Below are positions 1 through 9,041 of a stretch of 64,000 nt of DNA, piece after piece. Made by a program: the position numbers and the translations under genes. The notes under the pieces were generated by a model. That model worked only from the letters and a program-made list of their open reading frames with translations, was not told the origin of the DNA and did no database searches. Position 1 is the first letter of the stretch. Every line of letters begins with the position of its first letter. The stretch lies in the NCBI GenBank assembly GCA_002382085.1, contig DFZK01000015.1:124001-188000 (forward strand). The letters run 5' to 3'. The stretch comes from Sulfurospirillum sp. UBA4058 (GTDB lineage Bacteria; Campylobacterota; Campylobacteria; Campylobacterales; Sulfurospirillaceae).

Positions 1-1
1 G

Positions 2-823
2 CAAAAAGAGATTTGGATTGAGATCGGATTTGGAAGCGGAAGGCATTTATTGCACCAAGCCAAAAAAAATCCGCAGGTACAGTTTATCGGATTGGAAATT
101 CACAAACCTTCGATTGAACAAGTCTTAAAACAATGTGAATTGCAATCGATCGAGAATATTTTCGTCATCGATTACGACGCAAGGCAGTTTATGGAGTTTT
201 TATCTTCGAACGGCGTCGGACGTATTTTCGTGCATTTCCCCGTACCGTGGGATAAAAAACCGCATCGTCGCGTTTTTTCCGCAGCGTTTATCGAAGAAGC
301 GCTTCGCGTTTTACATGTAGAAGGTACGTTAGAACTTCGAACGGACAGCAACGCTTATTTTTCCTTTGCATTTGAGCAGATGATGCGACTTTCGCGTGCG
401 GATGTTCACGTTAAAAAAAATGCGGTATTGGAAATTACGAGCAAGTACGAAGATCGTTGGCGCAAAATGGATAAAGACATTTACGACGTGATTTTACGTA
501 ACGAACAAGCTTCCCCAGAGAAAGCGCGTATCGGCAGATTGGCGTTTGATTTTCATGTCGATTTTGCCAAAGTGCGTGAGACCTTCGAGGCAATTTTGCT
601 GAGAGGAGATGGATTTTTCGTCCATTTTGAAGAACTATTTACCATCGACGAGCACAGCGGGTTAATACGTCTCTCTTTCGGTGCAAACGAGCGGAACGAA
701 AAGTGCTATATTTTTATTGACAAGCAGTCGATACGTTATATACCCGACAGGGTCTTGGATACGAAAAGCAATCGTGCCGCACATACCTTAATTGAAGAGT
801 GGTTCCATGGAATACGTCATTAA
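2..823 (+). CDS. trmB: tRNA (guanine-N7)-methyltransferase TrmB, 5' end cut by window
   Basis: SAM-dependent methylation of G46 in the tRNA variable loop. The open frame runs in from the window edge, and its first residues contain the Rossmann glycine motif IEIGFGSGRHLL, so the ATG lies upstream of base 1. Further on are GLEIHKPS (SAM-binding acidic residue) and the family motif VHFPVPWDKKPHRRVF. The protein carries a C-terminal extension of roughly 100 residues beyond the methyltransferase core, as I recall for Campylobacterota TrmB. The stop overlaps the start of ftsE, so the two genes are probably co-transcribed. Confidence 0.9.
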   Translation, partial: QKEIWIEIGFGSGRHLLHQAKKNPQVQFIGLEIHKPSIEQVLKQCELQSIENIFVIDYDARQFMEFLSSNGVGRIFVHFPVPWDKKPHRRVFSAAFIEEALRVLHVEGTLELRTDSNAYFSFAFEQMMRLSRADVHVKKNAVLEITSKYEDRWRKMDKDIYDVILRNEQASPEKARIGRLAFDFHVDFAKVRETFEAILLRGDGFFVHFEELFTIDEHSGLIRLSFGANERNEKCYIFIDKQSIRYIPDRVLDTKSNRAAHTLIEEWFHGIRH

Positions 824-1478
824 AGCAAGCGGGTTAAACATCGGTTACGAGCGTGATGAGCCCGTTATTACCGATGCCAATATGGCGATTAAAGCGCAAG
901 AATTCGTTTTTATTACCGGTAAAAGCGGTAGCGGAAAATCGACGATTATCAAATCGCTTTACGGCGAACTTTTGCCCAACCACGGAGAGCTGAACGTTTG
1001 CGGCGTCGATTTTAGAAATATCGGCAGTTCGAAACTGAATCTTTTAAGACGGTATTTAGGCGTCGTATTTCAAGACTATAAATTGATTGACGAATGGACG
1101 GTAGAACAAAACGTGATGCTTCCTCTCATTATCGGAGGCTTTTCTAAAGGTGTTTGTATTAAACAAGCGCATAAGTTACTCAAACATGTTAAATTATTGC
1201 ATAAAATCAATAAATATCCTTACGAGCTAAGCGGCGGAGAACAACAACGCGTTGCGATGGCGCGTGCTCTAGCGCATAATCCGATTTTGATTTTAGCGGA
1301 CGAACCGACCGGAAATTTGGATAGCTACTCTAGCGAAGTCATTTGGAATTTATTAAAGGGTGCCAAAGAACATTTAGGTACGACGGTCGTCGTGGTTACG
1401 CACAATATTCCTTCAACGTTGGGAATTGACTATAAACACTACTTTTTAGAAGGCGGCGTTTTGCATGAAGTCAATTAG
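807..1478 (+). CDS. ftsE: Cell division ATP-binding protein FtsE
   Basis: ATPase of the FtsEX complex, which sits at the division ring and transmits ATP hydrolysis through FtsX to periplasmic cell-wall hydrolase activators. Walker A GKSGSGKST, ABC signature LSGGEQQRVAMARAL and Walker B LILADEPTGNLD are all present in a 223-residue protein of normal FtsE length. The ATG at 807 is chosen over an upstream TTG at 792 because GAAGAG lies at suitable distance in front of it. It overlaps the 3' end of trmB and the 5' end of ftsX (14 bp), a translationally coupled arrangement. Confidence 0.93.
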   Translation: MEYVIKASGLNIGYERDEPVITDANMAIKAQEFVFITGKSGSGKSTIIKSLYGELLPNHGELNVCGVDFRNIGSSKLNLLRRYLGVVFQDYKLIDEWTVEQNVMLPLIIGGFSKGVCIKQAHKLLKHVKLLHKINKYPYELSGGEQQRVAMARALAHNPILILADEPTGNLDSYSSEVIWNLLKGAKEHLGTTVVVVTHNIPSTLGIDYKHYFLEGGVLHEVN

Positions 1479-2274
1479 CAGCCACTTTTCCATCTTCATC
1501 TCAAGCTTTGTTCTGCTTTTTTCGTTTCAATTTACGAACGTCATCAAAAGCATCGTTAACGATTATGCTTCTAAAATCGTAAACGACTACGCCATTGTCG
1601 TCGTTTCGTCTGCCGAATTGAAAGAAGAAGAGTTACAAAAACAGATTCCGGAGATTGAGTCGATTTCGGAAATTAGTAGCAAGAAGATTTTAGATCGACT
1701 AAAAAATGAGATGTCATCCAAAAATCTAGCCTTACTTCAAGTCGCTCTTCCCAAATTTTATTCGTTGAAACTCGGGAGTTTGCCCGATAAAAAACGCATC
1801 GAGACGATTAAGCAAAAGCTCTCGACGATTACCTCTATTTCACGCGTTGAGACCTTTGCCAAAACGCATGAAAAAATGTTTAAGATGTTTTTATTGCTTC
1901 AGGCGATGGTCTATATTTTTACCTTTTTTGTTGCATGTATCGCCGTTTTATTAATTTTGAAACAAATTCGTATTTGGATTTACGAGCATCAAAGGCGTAT
2001 GGCGATTATGGCACTTTTTGGAGCTTCCTTTTTTATGAAAAGTGCCATGTTGTACCGTATGACGCTGGTCGATACGCTGATAAGCGCATTGGGTGTTTGT
2101 GCGTTTTACGATATCGTTCCCAGACTTCCGCTTGCCCAAGCCTATGCCGCGGAGCTTGACGTTGTTTTACCGTCGTTTGATTGGCTATACGAAGGCTCGG
2201 TTTTAATAGGAGCCTCTTTTGTTTTTGCGTTTATTGCCGTCAGTATCGTAGCACGCAAGATAGGACGCGTATGA
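1465..2274 (+). CDS. ftsX: Cell division protein FtsX
   Basis: Membrane subunit of FtsEX. Of the 269 residues, the first ~25 form a transmembrane segment, residues ~35-130 a periplasmic domain that would contact the hydrolase activator, and the rest three hydrophobic segments (about 145-170, 190-215, 235-260) as expected for the FtsX/MacB fold. The sequence is divergent; position directly after ftsE and directly before a LytM/coiled-coil protein supports the call. Overlaps both neighbours. Confidence 0.88.
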   Translation: MKSISSHFSIFISSFVLLFSFQFTNVIKSIVNDYASKIVNDYAIVVVSSAELKEEELQKQIPEIESISEISSKKILDRLKNEMSSKNLALLQVALPKFYSLKLGSLPDKKRIETIKQKLSTITSISRVETFAKTHEKMFKMFLLLQAMVYIFTFFVACIAVLLILKQIRIWIYEHQRRMAIMALFGASFFMKSAMLYRMTLVDTLISALGVCAFYDIVPRLPLAQAYAAELDVVLPSFDWLYEGSVLIGASFVFAFIAVSIVARKIGRV

Positions 2275-3503
2275 GGCTTTGTCCTTTTGTTTTTGCGCTT
2301 TTAATTCCTCTAGCGTGCATCGGCGCACCGAATACGACGCAAAAGATTACGGAAAAGTCAAAAACGCTTGAAGAAAAGATGCAAACGGAAAAGCAACTGC
2401 ACGGAAAGCTTCAAGATATTGCCAACGATATCATGAATGAAGAGAAGAATATTGAAAAGATTAAAGACAAAATTACCGATTTAAGCCAAAATATCAGCGA
2501 GTCGCAAGAAGCGGTTCAACGCAAATACGAATACCTCGATAAATTGACCAAAGATACGCAACAACTCTCCTCTTTGAAAAAAGATTTGGAGCAAAAAATC
2601 ATTAAAATCATTGCCGAAGATTTTTCGTTTTATCTGGTTTCCGATAGCGATTACCTCGATAACGAAGACGGTATATTGGTCGATGAAGTCCTCCAAAAAA
2701 TGGATACGATTATGCGTAAAGAGTTTAGTAAACTTGCGAGCGATTACAAACTTATCAACGATCAAATTTATTCGCAAAGTCAAGAAATTAAAACGATTCA
2801 CGGTGAAATTCAAAGTGCCAAAAATAAAAAAGACGAACTGGTCGCGTTGGAAAAAAAACGTGAAAGTTCTATCGTCGCTTTGAATGCGAAGAAAGAAGAT
2901 TATAAAAAACAGCTAGACGATATTCAAAAAGAGCGTGACGAATTGCGTGCAACGTTGGAAAAACTCAAAATTATTCAAGTGCAAGAAGAGAATCAACGCT
3001 TAGCCGAAAAAAATGCCGCCGCCAAACGTGATAAGGCACCGCAAACCGCCGCCGTCGGCGATACGGGCATTAAACAAATCGGGTCGTCGTACCAAAATAG
3101 TAACGTTAAAAAATACGTCGGTGAAAAGACGATCGCGCCTTTGGACGGTTTTAGCGTCAAACGACGTTTCGGCGATTACGTCGATCCGATTTATAAGATT
3201 AAAATCTTTAACGAATCGGTGGTATTAAGCTCCAATACGCCCGATGCGACGGTCAAAAGCGTTTTAAACGGTAAAGTGATTTTCGCAAAAGATACTGCCT
3301 CTATGGAAAAGGTCGTCATCATCGAAAACGGTGACGATATTCATACCATTTATGCGCATTTATCGAAAATTGCTCCGACGATCGAAGTCGGTCAAAAGAT
3401 TAAAAAAGGCTATATTATCGGTCGCGTGGATAACGACTTAACGTTTGAAGTTACGCAGAAAAATTTCCACATCGATCCGCTCGAACTCATCGGTGCCAAA
3501 TAA
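2271..3503 (+). CDS. EnvC-like murein hydrolase activator (coiled coil plus degenerate LytM/M23 domain)
   Basis: The 410-residue protein starts with a signal peptide (MRLCPFVFALLIPLACIGA), followed by a long charged coiled coil (about residues 25-270) and a C-terminal M23/LytM-type domain. In the last domain YAHLS is kept, but the metal-binding LHFEV position reads LTFEV and the HxxxD motif is not recognisable. That pattern is known for EnvC, which does not cleave peptidoglycan itself but activates amidases when moved by FtsEX. Its place immediately after ftsX, and amiA 6 kb downstream as possible target, fit this. The ATG at 2271 overlaps the ftsX stop. Confidence 0.85.
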   Translation: MRLCPFVFALLIPLACIGAPNTTQKITEKSKTLEEKMQTEKQLHGKLQDIANDIMNEEKNIEKIKDKITDLSQNISESQEAVQRKYEYLDKLTKDTQQLSSLKKDLEQKIIKIIAEDFSFYLVSDSDYLDNEDGILVDEVLQKMDTIMRKEFSKLASDYKLINDQIYSQSQEIKTIHGEIQSAKNKKDELVALEKKRESSIVALNAKKEDYKKQLDDIQKERDELRATLEKLKIIQVQEENQRLAEKNAAAKRDKAPQTAAVGDTGIKQIGSSYQNSNVKKYVGEKTIAPLDGFSVKRRFGDYVDPIYKIKIFNESVVLSSNTPDATVKSVLNGKVIFAKDTASMEKVVIIENGDDIHTIYAHLSKIAPTIEVGQKIKKGYIIGRVDNDLTFEVTQKNFHIDPLELIGAK

Positions 3504-3533
3504 CGTTTAAGAAGGCTTCTAGCTCTTTTTTGC

Positions 3534-3539
3534 TAAAAT
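3534..3539 (+). promoter_or_regulatory. Probable -10 element of the pyrH promoter
   Basis: TTTTTTGCTAAAAT in the gap between the EnvC-like gene and pyrH fits the Campylobacterota sigma-70 pattern of a T-run followed by TGnTAnnnT. The -10 hexamer TAAAAT lies about 42 bp before the pyrH ATG. No convincing -35 is expected in this group. Confidence 0.5.
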
Positions 3540-3580
3540 TGACAAATTTTCTATGCTTAGAAAAGAAAGGTTTACACACG

Positions 3581-4306
3581 ATGCAGAAGAGAAAAAGGGT
3601 TTTAGTTAAGTTTTCAGGAGAAGCACTTTCCGGGGATAACGGGTTTGGAATCGATACGTCCATTTTAAAATTTATTGCCGATGAAATCAAATCACTGGTC
3701 ACACACAATATCGAAGTCGGTATCGTGATCGGCGGCGGAAATATTATTCGCGGCGTGAGTGCCGCCAAAGACGGCATCATTAAACGTACCAGCGGCGATT
3801 ATATGGGCATGCTTGCGACCGTGATTAACAGCGTTGCGATGCAAGAAGCGTTAGAACATGTCGGCATGGAAGTACGCGTTCAAAGTGCAATCAAAATGGA
3901 AGCGATTTGTGAAACGTTTATCGTCAGACGTGCGCAACGCCATTTTGAAAAAGAACGTATCGTTATTTTTGCGGCAGGTACGGGCAATCCGTTTTTCACG
4001 ACCGATACGGCGGCAACTTTGCGCGCTATCGAAATCGGGGCGGATATGATTATTAAAGCGACCAAAGTTGACGGCGTATACGATAAAGATCCCAAAAAAT
4101 TTCTCGATGCCCAAAAACTACGTGAATTAACGTACGATCGTGCTATGGACGATAGCATTAAAGTCATGGACGATACGTCGATCGCACTGGCTAAAGACAA
4201 CCATTTGCCGATCGTGGTGTGCAATATGTTTGAAAAAGGCAACTTACTTAAAATCATCGAAGGCAATTTAGACAATTGTTCTATCGTGCGAAACAATCAA
4301 AAATAA
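3581..4306 (+). CDS. pyrH: Uridylate kinase PyrH
   Basis: Phosphorylates UMP to UDP in pyrimidine nucleotide synthesis; hexameric cytosolic enzyme of the amino-acid kinase family, unrelated to eukaryotic UMP kinases. The 241 residues contain VLVKFSGEAL at the N terminus, the GIVIGGGNIIRG nucleotide loop, the DYMGMLATVIN motif and GTGNPFFTTDTAA, all typical. The ATG at 3581 is preferred over a longer frame from 3530 because it matches the family N terminus and is preceded by AAAGG. Confidence 0.95.
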   Translation: MQKRKRVLVKFSGEALSGDNGFGIDTSILKFIADEIKSLVTHNIEVGIVIGGGNIIRGVSAAKDGIIKRTSGDYMGMLATVINSVAMQEALEHVGMEVRVQSAIKMEAICETFIVRRAQRHFEKERIVIFAAGTGNPFFTTDTAATLRAIEIGADMIIKATKVDGVYDKDPKKFLDAQKLRELTYDRAMDDSIKVMDDTSIALAKDNHLPIVVCNMFEKGNLLKIIEGNLDNCSIVRNNQK

Positions 4307-4325
4307 ATTGATACAAGGAAATCAA

Positions 4326-4538
4326 ATGCAAAGAATGGAAGAAATTACGGCAAAAGCTTTACAGTTTGTAGGTCAAGATCGCTATAAATTGGTTTTATTA
4401 ACGGCAAAAAGAGCCGATCAATTGGCAAACGGTGCCGAACCTTTAATCAAAGCGGATAAAAATAAGCAAAAATTTACGGACATCGCCCTTATGGAAATTG
4501 CCGAGGGTAAAGTCAAATTAGATGCGATTCTCGACTGA
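4326..4538 (+). CDS. rpoZ: RNA polymerase omega subunit RpoZ
   Basis: Small subunit (70 residues) that helps assemble RNA polymerase around beta prime. It shows the conserved ITAKALQFVGQDRYKLVLLTAKRADQL block and a short acidic C terminus. Start ATG at 4326 is preceded by AAGGA; an upstream in-frame TTG at 4308 has no good ribosome site. It lies between pyrH and rel, the usual rpoZ-spoT pairing that couples polymerase to (p)ppGpp control. Confidence 0.93.
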   Translation: MQRMEEITAKALQFVGQDRYKLVLLTAKRADQLANGAEPLIKADKNKQKFTDIALMEIAEGKVKLDAILD

Positions 4539-4560
4539 TCGTAAGTGAGGTAAGTCTCTT

Positions 4561-6717
4561 TTGGAAGAGTTAATTGAAATCGTCAAAGAGTGCAAGGCTG
4601 CCGATCCCGCAATAGAGCTGTTGTACAAATACATCAAGCCTACGCCCGATATCGAAAAGGCCGTTGCGTTTACGATCGAAAAACACAAAGGTCAATACCG
4701 TAAAAGCGGTGAAGAATACGTGATTCATCCTATTTTGGTGTGCGTATTCGTTGCGTATCTCGGCGGTGACGAATCCATGATCGTCGCAGGGCTTTTGCAC
4801 GACGTCGTAGAAGATACTTCGTGTTCGACCGAAGACGTCAAAGCGATGTTCGGTGAAGAAGTGCGCCATCTTGTCGACGGATTGACGAAAATCGTCGAAA
4901 TTCGCGATGTGGAGTTGATTCCTTCTTCTTCTAACGAAAAAATGATCGCATCGGCTCTAACGTTTCGCAAAATGCTGATTGCTTCGATCCGGGACGTGAG
5001 GGTTTTGGTCGTTAAATTATGCGACCGTTTGCATAACATGTTAACGCTCGGCGCGCTTGATCCTCTCAAACAGCGTCGTATTGCCGAAGAGACCTTGGTC
5101 GTTTATGCGCCGATCGCGCACCGTTTGGGTATTTCATCGATTAAAAATCTTTTAGAAGATTTGAGTTTTTATTACGTGATGCCCAACGAATACGCTAAAA
5201 TCGACGGTTATATCAAAGAACACGGACAACAACTTCAACTCCGCTTGAACCATTTTATTTCTAAAATTAAAAATCATATGCTTCAAGAAGGATTTATCGA
5301 AAGCGACTTTACGATTCAAAAACGTGTCAAGCATTATTACTCTATTTATCTAAAGATGCAACGAAAAGGCGTCACGATCGAAGAGGTACTCGATCTTTTG
5401 GCGATTCGTATTATCGTGCGAACGCCGATCGATTGTTACCGTGCCTTAGGTATCGTTCACCAACACTTTAAACCGTTGATTTCGCGTTTTAAAGATTATA
5501 TCGCTATTCCCAAAGAGAACGGTTATCAAACGATTCATACGACCGTCTTTGACGACAAATCGATCGTCGAATCGCAAATTCGAACGTACGATATGAACAA
5601 AACGGCCGAATACGGCGTTGCGGCGCATTGGAAATACAAATCGGGCGGGCTCAATCCAAAACTCGATTGGTTGAACGAGCTAAACAATCAAAACGAAGAG
5701 ATCGATAATATCGAAGATTTTTATGCGATTGCCAAAGACAACCTTTACAGTGAAGATATTGCCGTTTTTTCCCCTAAAGGCGATATCTTTACGCTACCGA
5801 GGGGTGCTACGGTTTTAGATTTTGCTTACGAAGTTCACACGGAAGTCGGAACGTATGCCGATGAAGCCTATGTGAACAAACAAAAGGTACCTCTTTTAAC
5901 CGAACTGAAAAACGGGGATATCGTTCGTATCGTGACCTCGAGCGAACCGAAATTCCGATGTAGTTGGATCAACAGTGTTAAAACGGGCAAAGCTAAGAGT
6001 ACGATTCAAGCCAATTGCCGACAAAAAATCAAAGAGATCAACCACAAAGCGGCGATTAAAATTCTCTCCAACGTCTTTGGCGTTACGGAAAACAAGGTTG
6101 AAGCATGGGTCGAGCAAGAGCATGCAACGAAGAAAATTTTTAAGATCGCGACCGATTCGATTTTTCTCCAAGACATCGCCAATACGCTGAAACTCTATGC
6201 GTTACAAGATACGCTGCTGTTTCCGCTTTTGAAAAAAGATCGTTATCATATCCGTAAACAGAAATTTGAAAATATCGTGATTTATTCCAATCATCATATC
6301 TCAAACGTCTATTTTGATTACTGCTGCCATCCCAAACGCGGAGACGATATTTTAGGATTTAAACGCGGAAACGACGTTTTCGTGCATCATAAGTTGTGTG
6401 AGCGTGCCGCCGGCTTGATGGAAGACAACGAACCGATGGTTTTTGTCAAATGGACGCGTGAGGCACCGGATCGTTATAAACTCATCGTCAGCCTTGAAAA
6501 CAAAAAAGGCTCTTTAGCCGCCTTTTTAGCTTATTTGGCTAAAATGCAAATTAACCTAGTCACTATCGAGCTTGGAAAAAGCGAAGATGAAGGGCATGCG
6601 GATTATTTTGAAATGATCTTGGAACTGCCCGATAAAAACGTCGGTACCGTACGCGATAATTTAAGAGGAAAATATCGCGTTATCGAATTTGTTTCGGTCA
6701 ACGACGCTTATAAATAA
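4561..6717 (+). CDS. spoT: Bifunctional (p)ppGpp synthetase/hydrolase (Rel/SpoT)
   Basis: Makes and degrades the stringent-response alarmone. Domains in the 718 residues: HD hydrolase (about 30-200, with LLHDVVED), synthetase (about 245-370, with RFKDYIAIPKENGYQTIHTTV and EYGVAAHW), TGS domain (about 400-460, FSPKGDIFTLPRGATVLDFAY) and a C-terminal ACT domain (about 640-715). Both catalytic halves look intact, consistent with a single Rel enzyme as in other Campylobacterota. Start is a TTG at 4561 with GTGAGG 10 nt upstream; no nearby ATG fits. Confidence 0.93.
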   Translation: MEELIEIVKECKAADPAIELLYKYIKPTPDIEKAVAFTIEKHKGQYRKSGEEYVIHPILVCVFVAYLGGDESMIVAGLLHDVVEDTSCSTEDVKAMFGEEVRHLVDGLTKIVEIRDVELIPSSSNEKMIASALTFRKMLIASIRDVRVLVVKLCDRLHNMLTLGALDPLKQRRIAEETLVVYAPIAHRLGISSIKNLLEDLSFYYVMPNEYAKIDGYIKEHGQQLQLRLNHFISKIKNHMLQEGFIESDFTIQKRVKHYYSIYLKMQRKGVTIEEVLDLLAIRIIVRTPIDCYRALGIVHQHFKPLISRFKDYIAIPKENGYQTIHTTVFDDKSIVESQIRTYDMNKTAEYGVAAHWKYKSGGLNPKLDWLNELNNQNEEIDNIEDFYAIAKDNLYSEDIAVFSPKGDIFTLPRGATVLDFAYEVHTEVGTYADEAYVNKQKVPLLTELKNGDIVRIVTSSEPKFRCSWINSVKTGKAKSTIQANCRQKIKEINHKAAIKILSNVFGVTENKVEAWVEQEHATKKIFKIATDSIFLQDIANTLKLYALQDTLLFPLLKKDRYHIRKQKFENIVIYSNHHISNVYFDYCCHPKRGDDILGFKRGNDVFVHHKLCERAAGLMEDNEPMVFVKWTREAPDRYKLIVSLENKKGSLAAFLAYLAKMQINLVTIELGKSEDEGHADYFEMILELPDKNVGTVRDNLRGKYRVIEFVSVNDAYK

Positions 6718-6732
6718 AGAAGAAGGAAAAGT

Positions 6733-7944
6733 ATGAACCATCACGTAGAAAACGCGCTCAACGAGATTAAACGAGGAATCAGCGAGATCATTGATGAAGA
6801 ACGCGTGGTTAGCTTAGTCAAAAATTATTTTGAAAAGGGCGAGCGATTCTTGGTTAAAGTCGGCTTTGATCCGACGGCTCCGGATTTGCATTTAGGACAC
6901 ACCGTACTTTTACAAAAAATGGCATTGCTTCAAAAATTCGGCGCGACGATTCAATTCTTAATCGGTGATTTTACGGGAATGATCGGCGACCCGACCGGTA
7001 AAAACGAAACACGTAAAAAATTGACGCGCGAAGTCGTTCTTGCCAATGCCCAAACGTATAAAGAACAGGTTTTCAAGATTTTAGATCCTGAAAAAACGAA
7101 CGTTATGTTTAACTCGGAATGGATCGAAGCGTTAGGTTCGGCAGGACTTGTGGAGCTGACGACGACCTTTAACGTGGCACGTATGTTAGAGCGCGAAGAT
7201 TTTGAAAAACGTTACAAATCGCAAGCACCGATTTCAATCAGCGAATTTTTATACCCTTTATTGCAAGGTTATGATAGCGTTGCCATGAAATGCGACATCG
7301 AAATGGGCGGAACGGATCAAAAATTCAATCTCTTGATGGGACGTCATTTGCAACGTGCCTACAATATCGGAAAAGAGCAAGCCGTGATTATGATGCCTCT
7401 TTTGGAGGGATTGGACGGCGTCAATAAAATGAGTAAATCGTTAGGCAATTACATCGGCGTTACCGACGAGTCTTCGGATATGTTCGGAAAAATGCTCAGC
7501 ATTAGCGACACGTTGATGTGGCGTTATTACGAACTTTTGAGTACGAAAACGCTCGAAGAAATCGCGCAACTCAAAGCGGGAGTGTTAGATGGCTCGGTTC
7601 ATCCAAAGCACGCTAAAGAGGCTTTAGCGCAAGAGATCGTTACGCGTTATCACGGGAGCGATGCGGCGCAAGCGGCGTTAGAGTCGTTTAACCGCGTTCA
7701 CGCACAGCACGAGATTCCCGAGGATATCGAAACGTTTACATGTAACGAATCGCCGATATGGATTGCGAAAGCTCTTGTCGATTGCGGACTCGAAACTTCG
7801 ACGTCGCAAGCCAGACGCGATATTAAACAAGGGGCGATCAAACTTGATCAAATTCGTCTCGAAGACGAACAACTTCAACTCGCTAGCGGTGAATACGTCG
7901 TGCAGGTAGGAAAGCGTAAATTCGTGAAATTAAAGGTGCAGTGA
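6733..7944 (+). CDS. tyrS: Tyrosyl-tRNA synthetase
   Basis: Class I aminoacyl-tRNA synthetase charging tRNA-Tyr. The 403-residue protein has the HIGH-type signature PDLHLGHTVLLQKM, the KMSKS loop (NKMSKSLGN) and a C-terminal S4 RNA-binding domain (about 340-400). It begins 15 bp after rel with GAAGGA as ribosome site. One exact copy of the iterated palindrome TTACATGTAA falls inside it at 7736. Confidence 0.95.
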   Translation: MNHHVENALNEIKRGISEIIDEERVVSLVKNYFEKGERFLVKVGFDPTAPDLHLGHTVLLQKMALLQKFGATIQFLIGDFTGMIGDPTGKNETRKKLTREVVLANAQTYKEQVFKILDPEKTNVMFNSEWIEALGSAGLVELTTTFNVARMLEREDFEKRYKSQAPISISEFLYPLLQGYDSVAMKCDIEMGGTDQKFNLLMGRHLQRAYNIGKEQAVIMMPLLEGLDGVNKMSKSLGNYIGVTDESSDMFGKMLSISDTLMWRYYELLSTKTLEEIAQLKAGVLDGSVHPKHAKEALAQEIVTRYHGSDAAQAALESFNRVHAQHEIPEDIETFTCNESPIWIAKALVDCGLETSTSQARRDIKQGAIKLDQIRLEDEQLQLASGEYVVQVGKRKFVKLKVQ

Positions 7945-9041
7945 TGGCATTTCAACCTTTGACAATCGGTAAATATACCTTACAATACCCTATCGTTCAA
8001 GGCGGTATGGGACTGGGAATCAGCTGGGATAAGCTCGCCGGAAGCGTGAGCGCCGAAGGGGGCTTAGGCGTGATTAGCTCCATCGGTACGGGATATTATG
8101 AAAATACGGTATACACTAAAAAAACGATCAATTCACGTCCGTTTGATACCGAAAATTTTTATTCCAAAGAGGGATTAAGCGCGATTATTCGCAATGCCCG
8201 TAAAATTTGCGGCGATAAGGCACTGGCGGTTAACATTCTTTATGCGATTAACGATTACGATCGCGTGGTCAAAGACGCCTGTGAAGCCGGAGCAAATATG
8301 ATTATTACGGGAGCCGGACTTCCGACCAATTTACCGGAATTTACCGCGGATTATCCCGACGTTGCTTTAATTCCTATCGTCTCTTCGGCTAAAGCACTTA
8401 AAATTATCTGTAAACGATGGACCCAACGTTACAATCGTCTTCCCGATGCTATCATCGTCGAAGGGCCGCTGAGCGGAGGTCATCAAGGTTTTACGTATGA
8501 ACAATGTGCGATGGAAGAGTACCAATTGGAAAATCTCATTGCCCCTATTTTGGAAGAGATTAAAGCATGGGGTGATTTTCCGTTGATTGCCGCGGGCGGC
8601 ATTTGGGATCATGACGATATTCAAAAGATGATGGATTTAGGCGCAAGCGGCGTTCAAATGGGGACGCGCTTTATCGGTACGCACGAGTGCGATGCCGACT
8701 TGGTTTTCAAAGAGATGCTGGTAGAAGCACGCCAAGAAGATATTCAACTCTTTAAATCCCCCGTCGGTTATCCCGCACGCGGTATCCGAAGTAACTTGAT
8801 TCAAATGGTCGAAAAAAAAGAAGGGCCGGCGATTCGTTGCGTGAGTAACTGCGTGAGTCCGTGCCATCGCGGTCAAGAAGCCAAAGCGGTCGGGTATTGT
8901 ATCGCCGATCGCTTGTTCGATGCCTATGCGGGGAAAAAAGAGACGGGACTTTTCTTTACGGGAGCAAACGGCTATAAACTGCATGAAATTATTAGCGTGA
9001 AAGAACTTATGGAAAAGTTGGTGTATGGGGAAACACATTAA
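7944..9041 (+). CDS. Nitronate monooxygenase / 2-nitropropane dioxygenase-like FMN protein
   Basis: TIM-barrel flavoprotein of the NPD/FabK superfamily, 365 residues. Visible motifs are IVQGGMGLGISWDKLAGSV at the N terminus, VEGPLSGGHQGF in the middle, and IAAGGIWD...GASGVQMGTRF, the FMN phosphate-binding region. A cysteine-rich C-terminal stretch (CVSNCVSPCHRG) is seen in this subgroup. Substrate is not evident; detoxifying nitronates is one possibility, an enoyl reductase-like role another. Start ATG at 7944 overlaps the tyrS stop (TGATG). Confidence 0.82.
   Translation: MAFQPLTIGKYTLQYPIVQGGMGLGISWDKLAGSVSAEGGLGVISSIGTGYYENTVYTKKTINSRPFDTENFYSKEGLSAIIRNARKICGDKALAVNILYAINDYDRVVKDACEAGANMIITGAGLPTNLPEFTADYPDVALIPIVSSAKALKIICKRWTQRYNRLPDAIIVEGPLSGGHQGFTYEQCAMEEYQLENLIAPILEEIKAWGDFPLIAAGGIWDHDDIQKMMDLGASGVQMGTRFIGTHECDADLVFKEMLVEARQEDIQLFKSPVGYPARGIRSNLIQMVEKKEGPAIRCVSNCVSPCHRGQEAKAVGYCIADRLFDAYAGKKETGLFFTGANGYKLHEIISVKELMEKLVYGETH

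Noticed and set aside
3539..3545. TTGACA as a -35 box for pyrH
   Set aside because: It lies downstream of the better -10 TAAAAT and has no -10 at correct spacing before the ATG.
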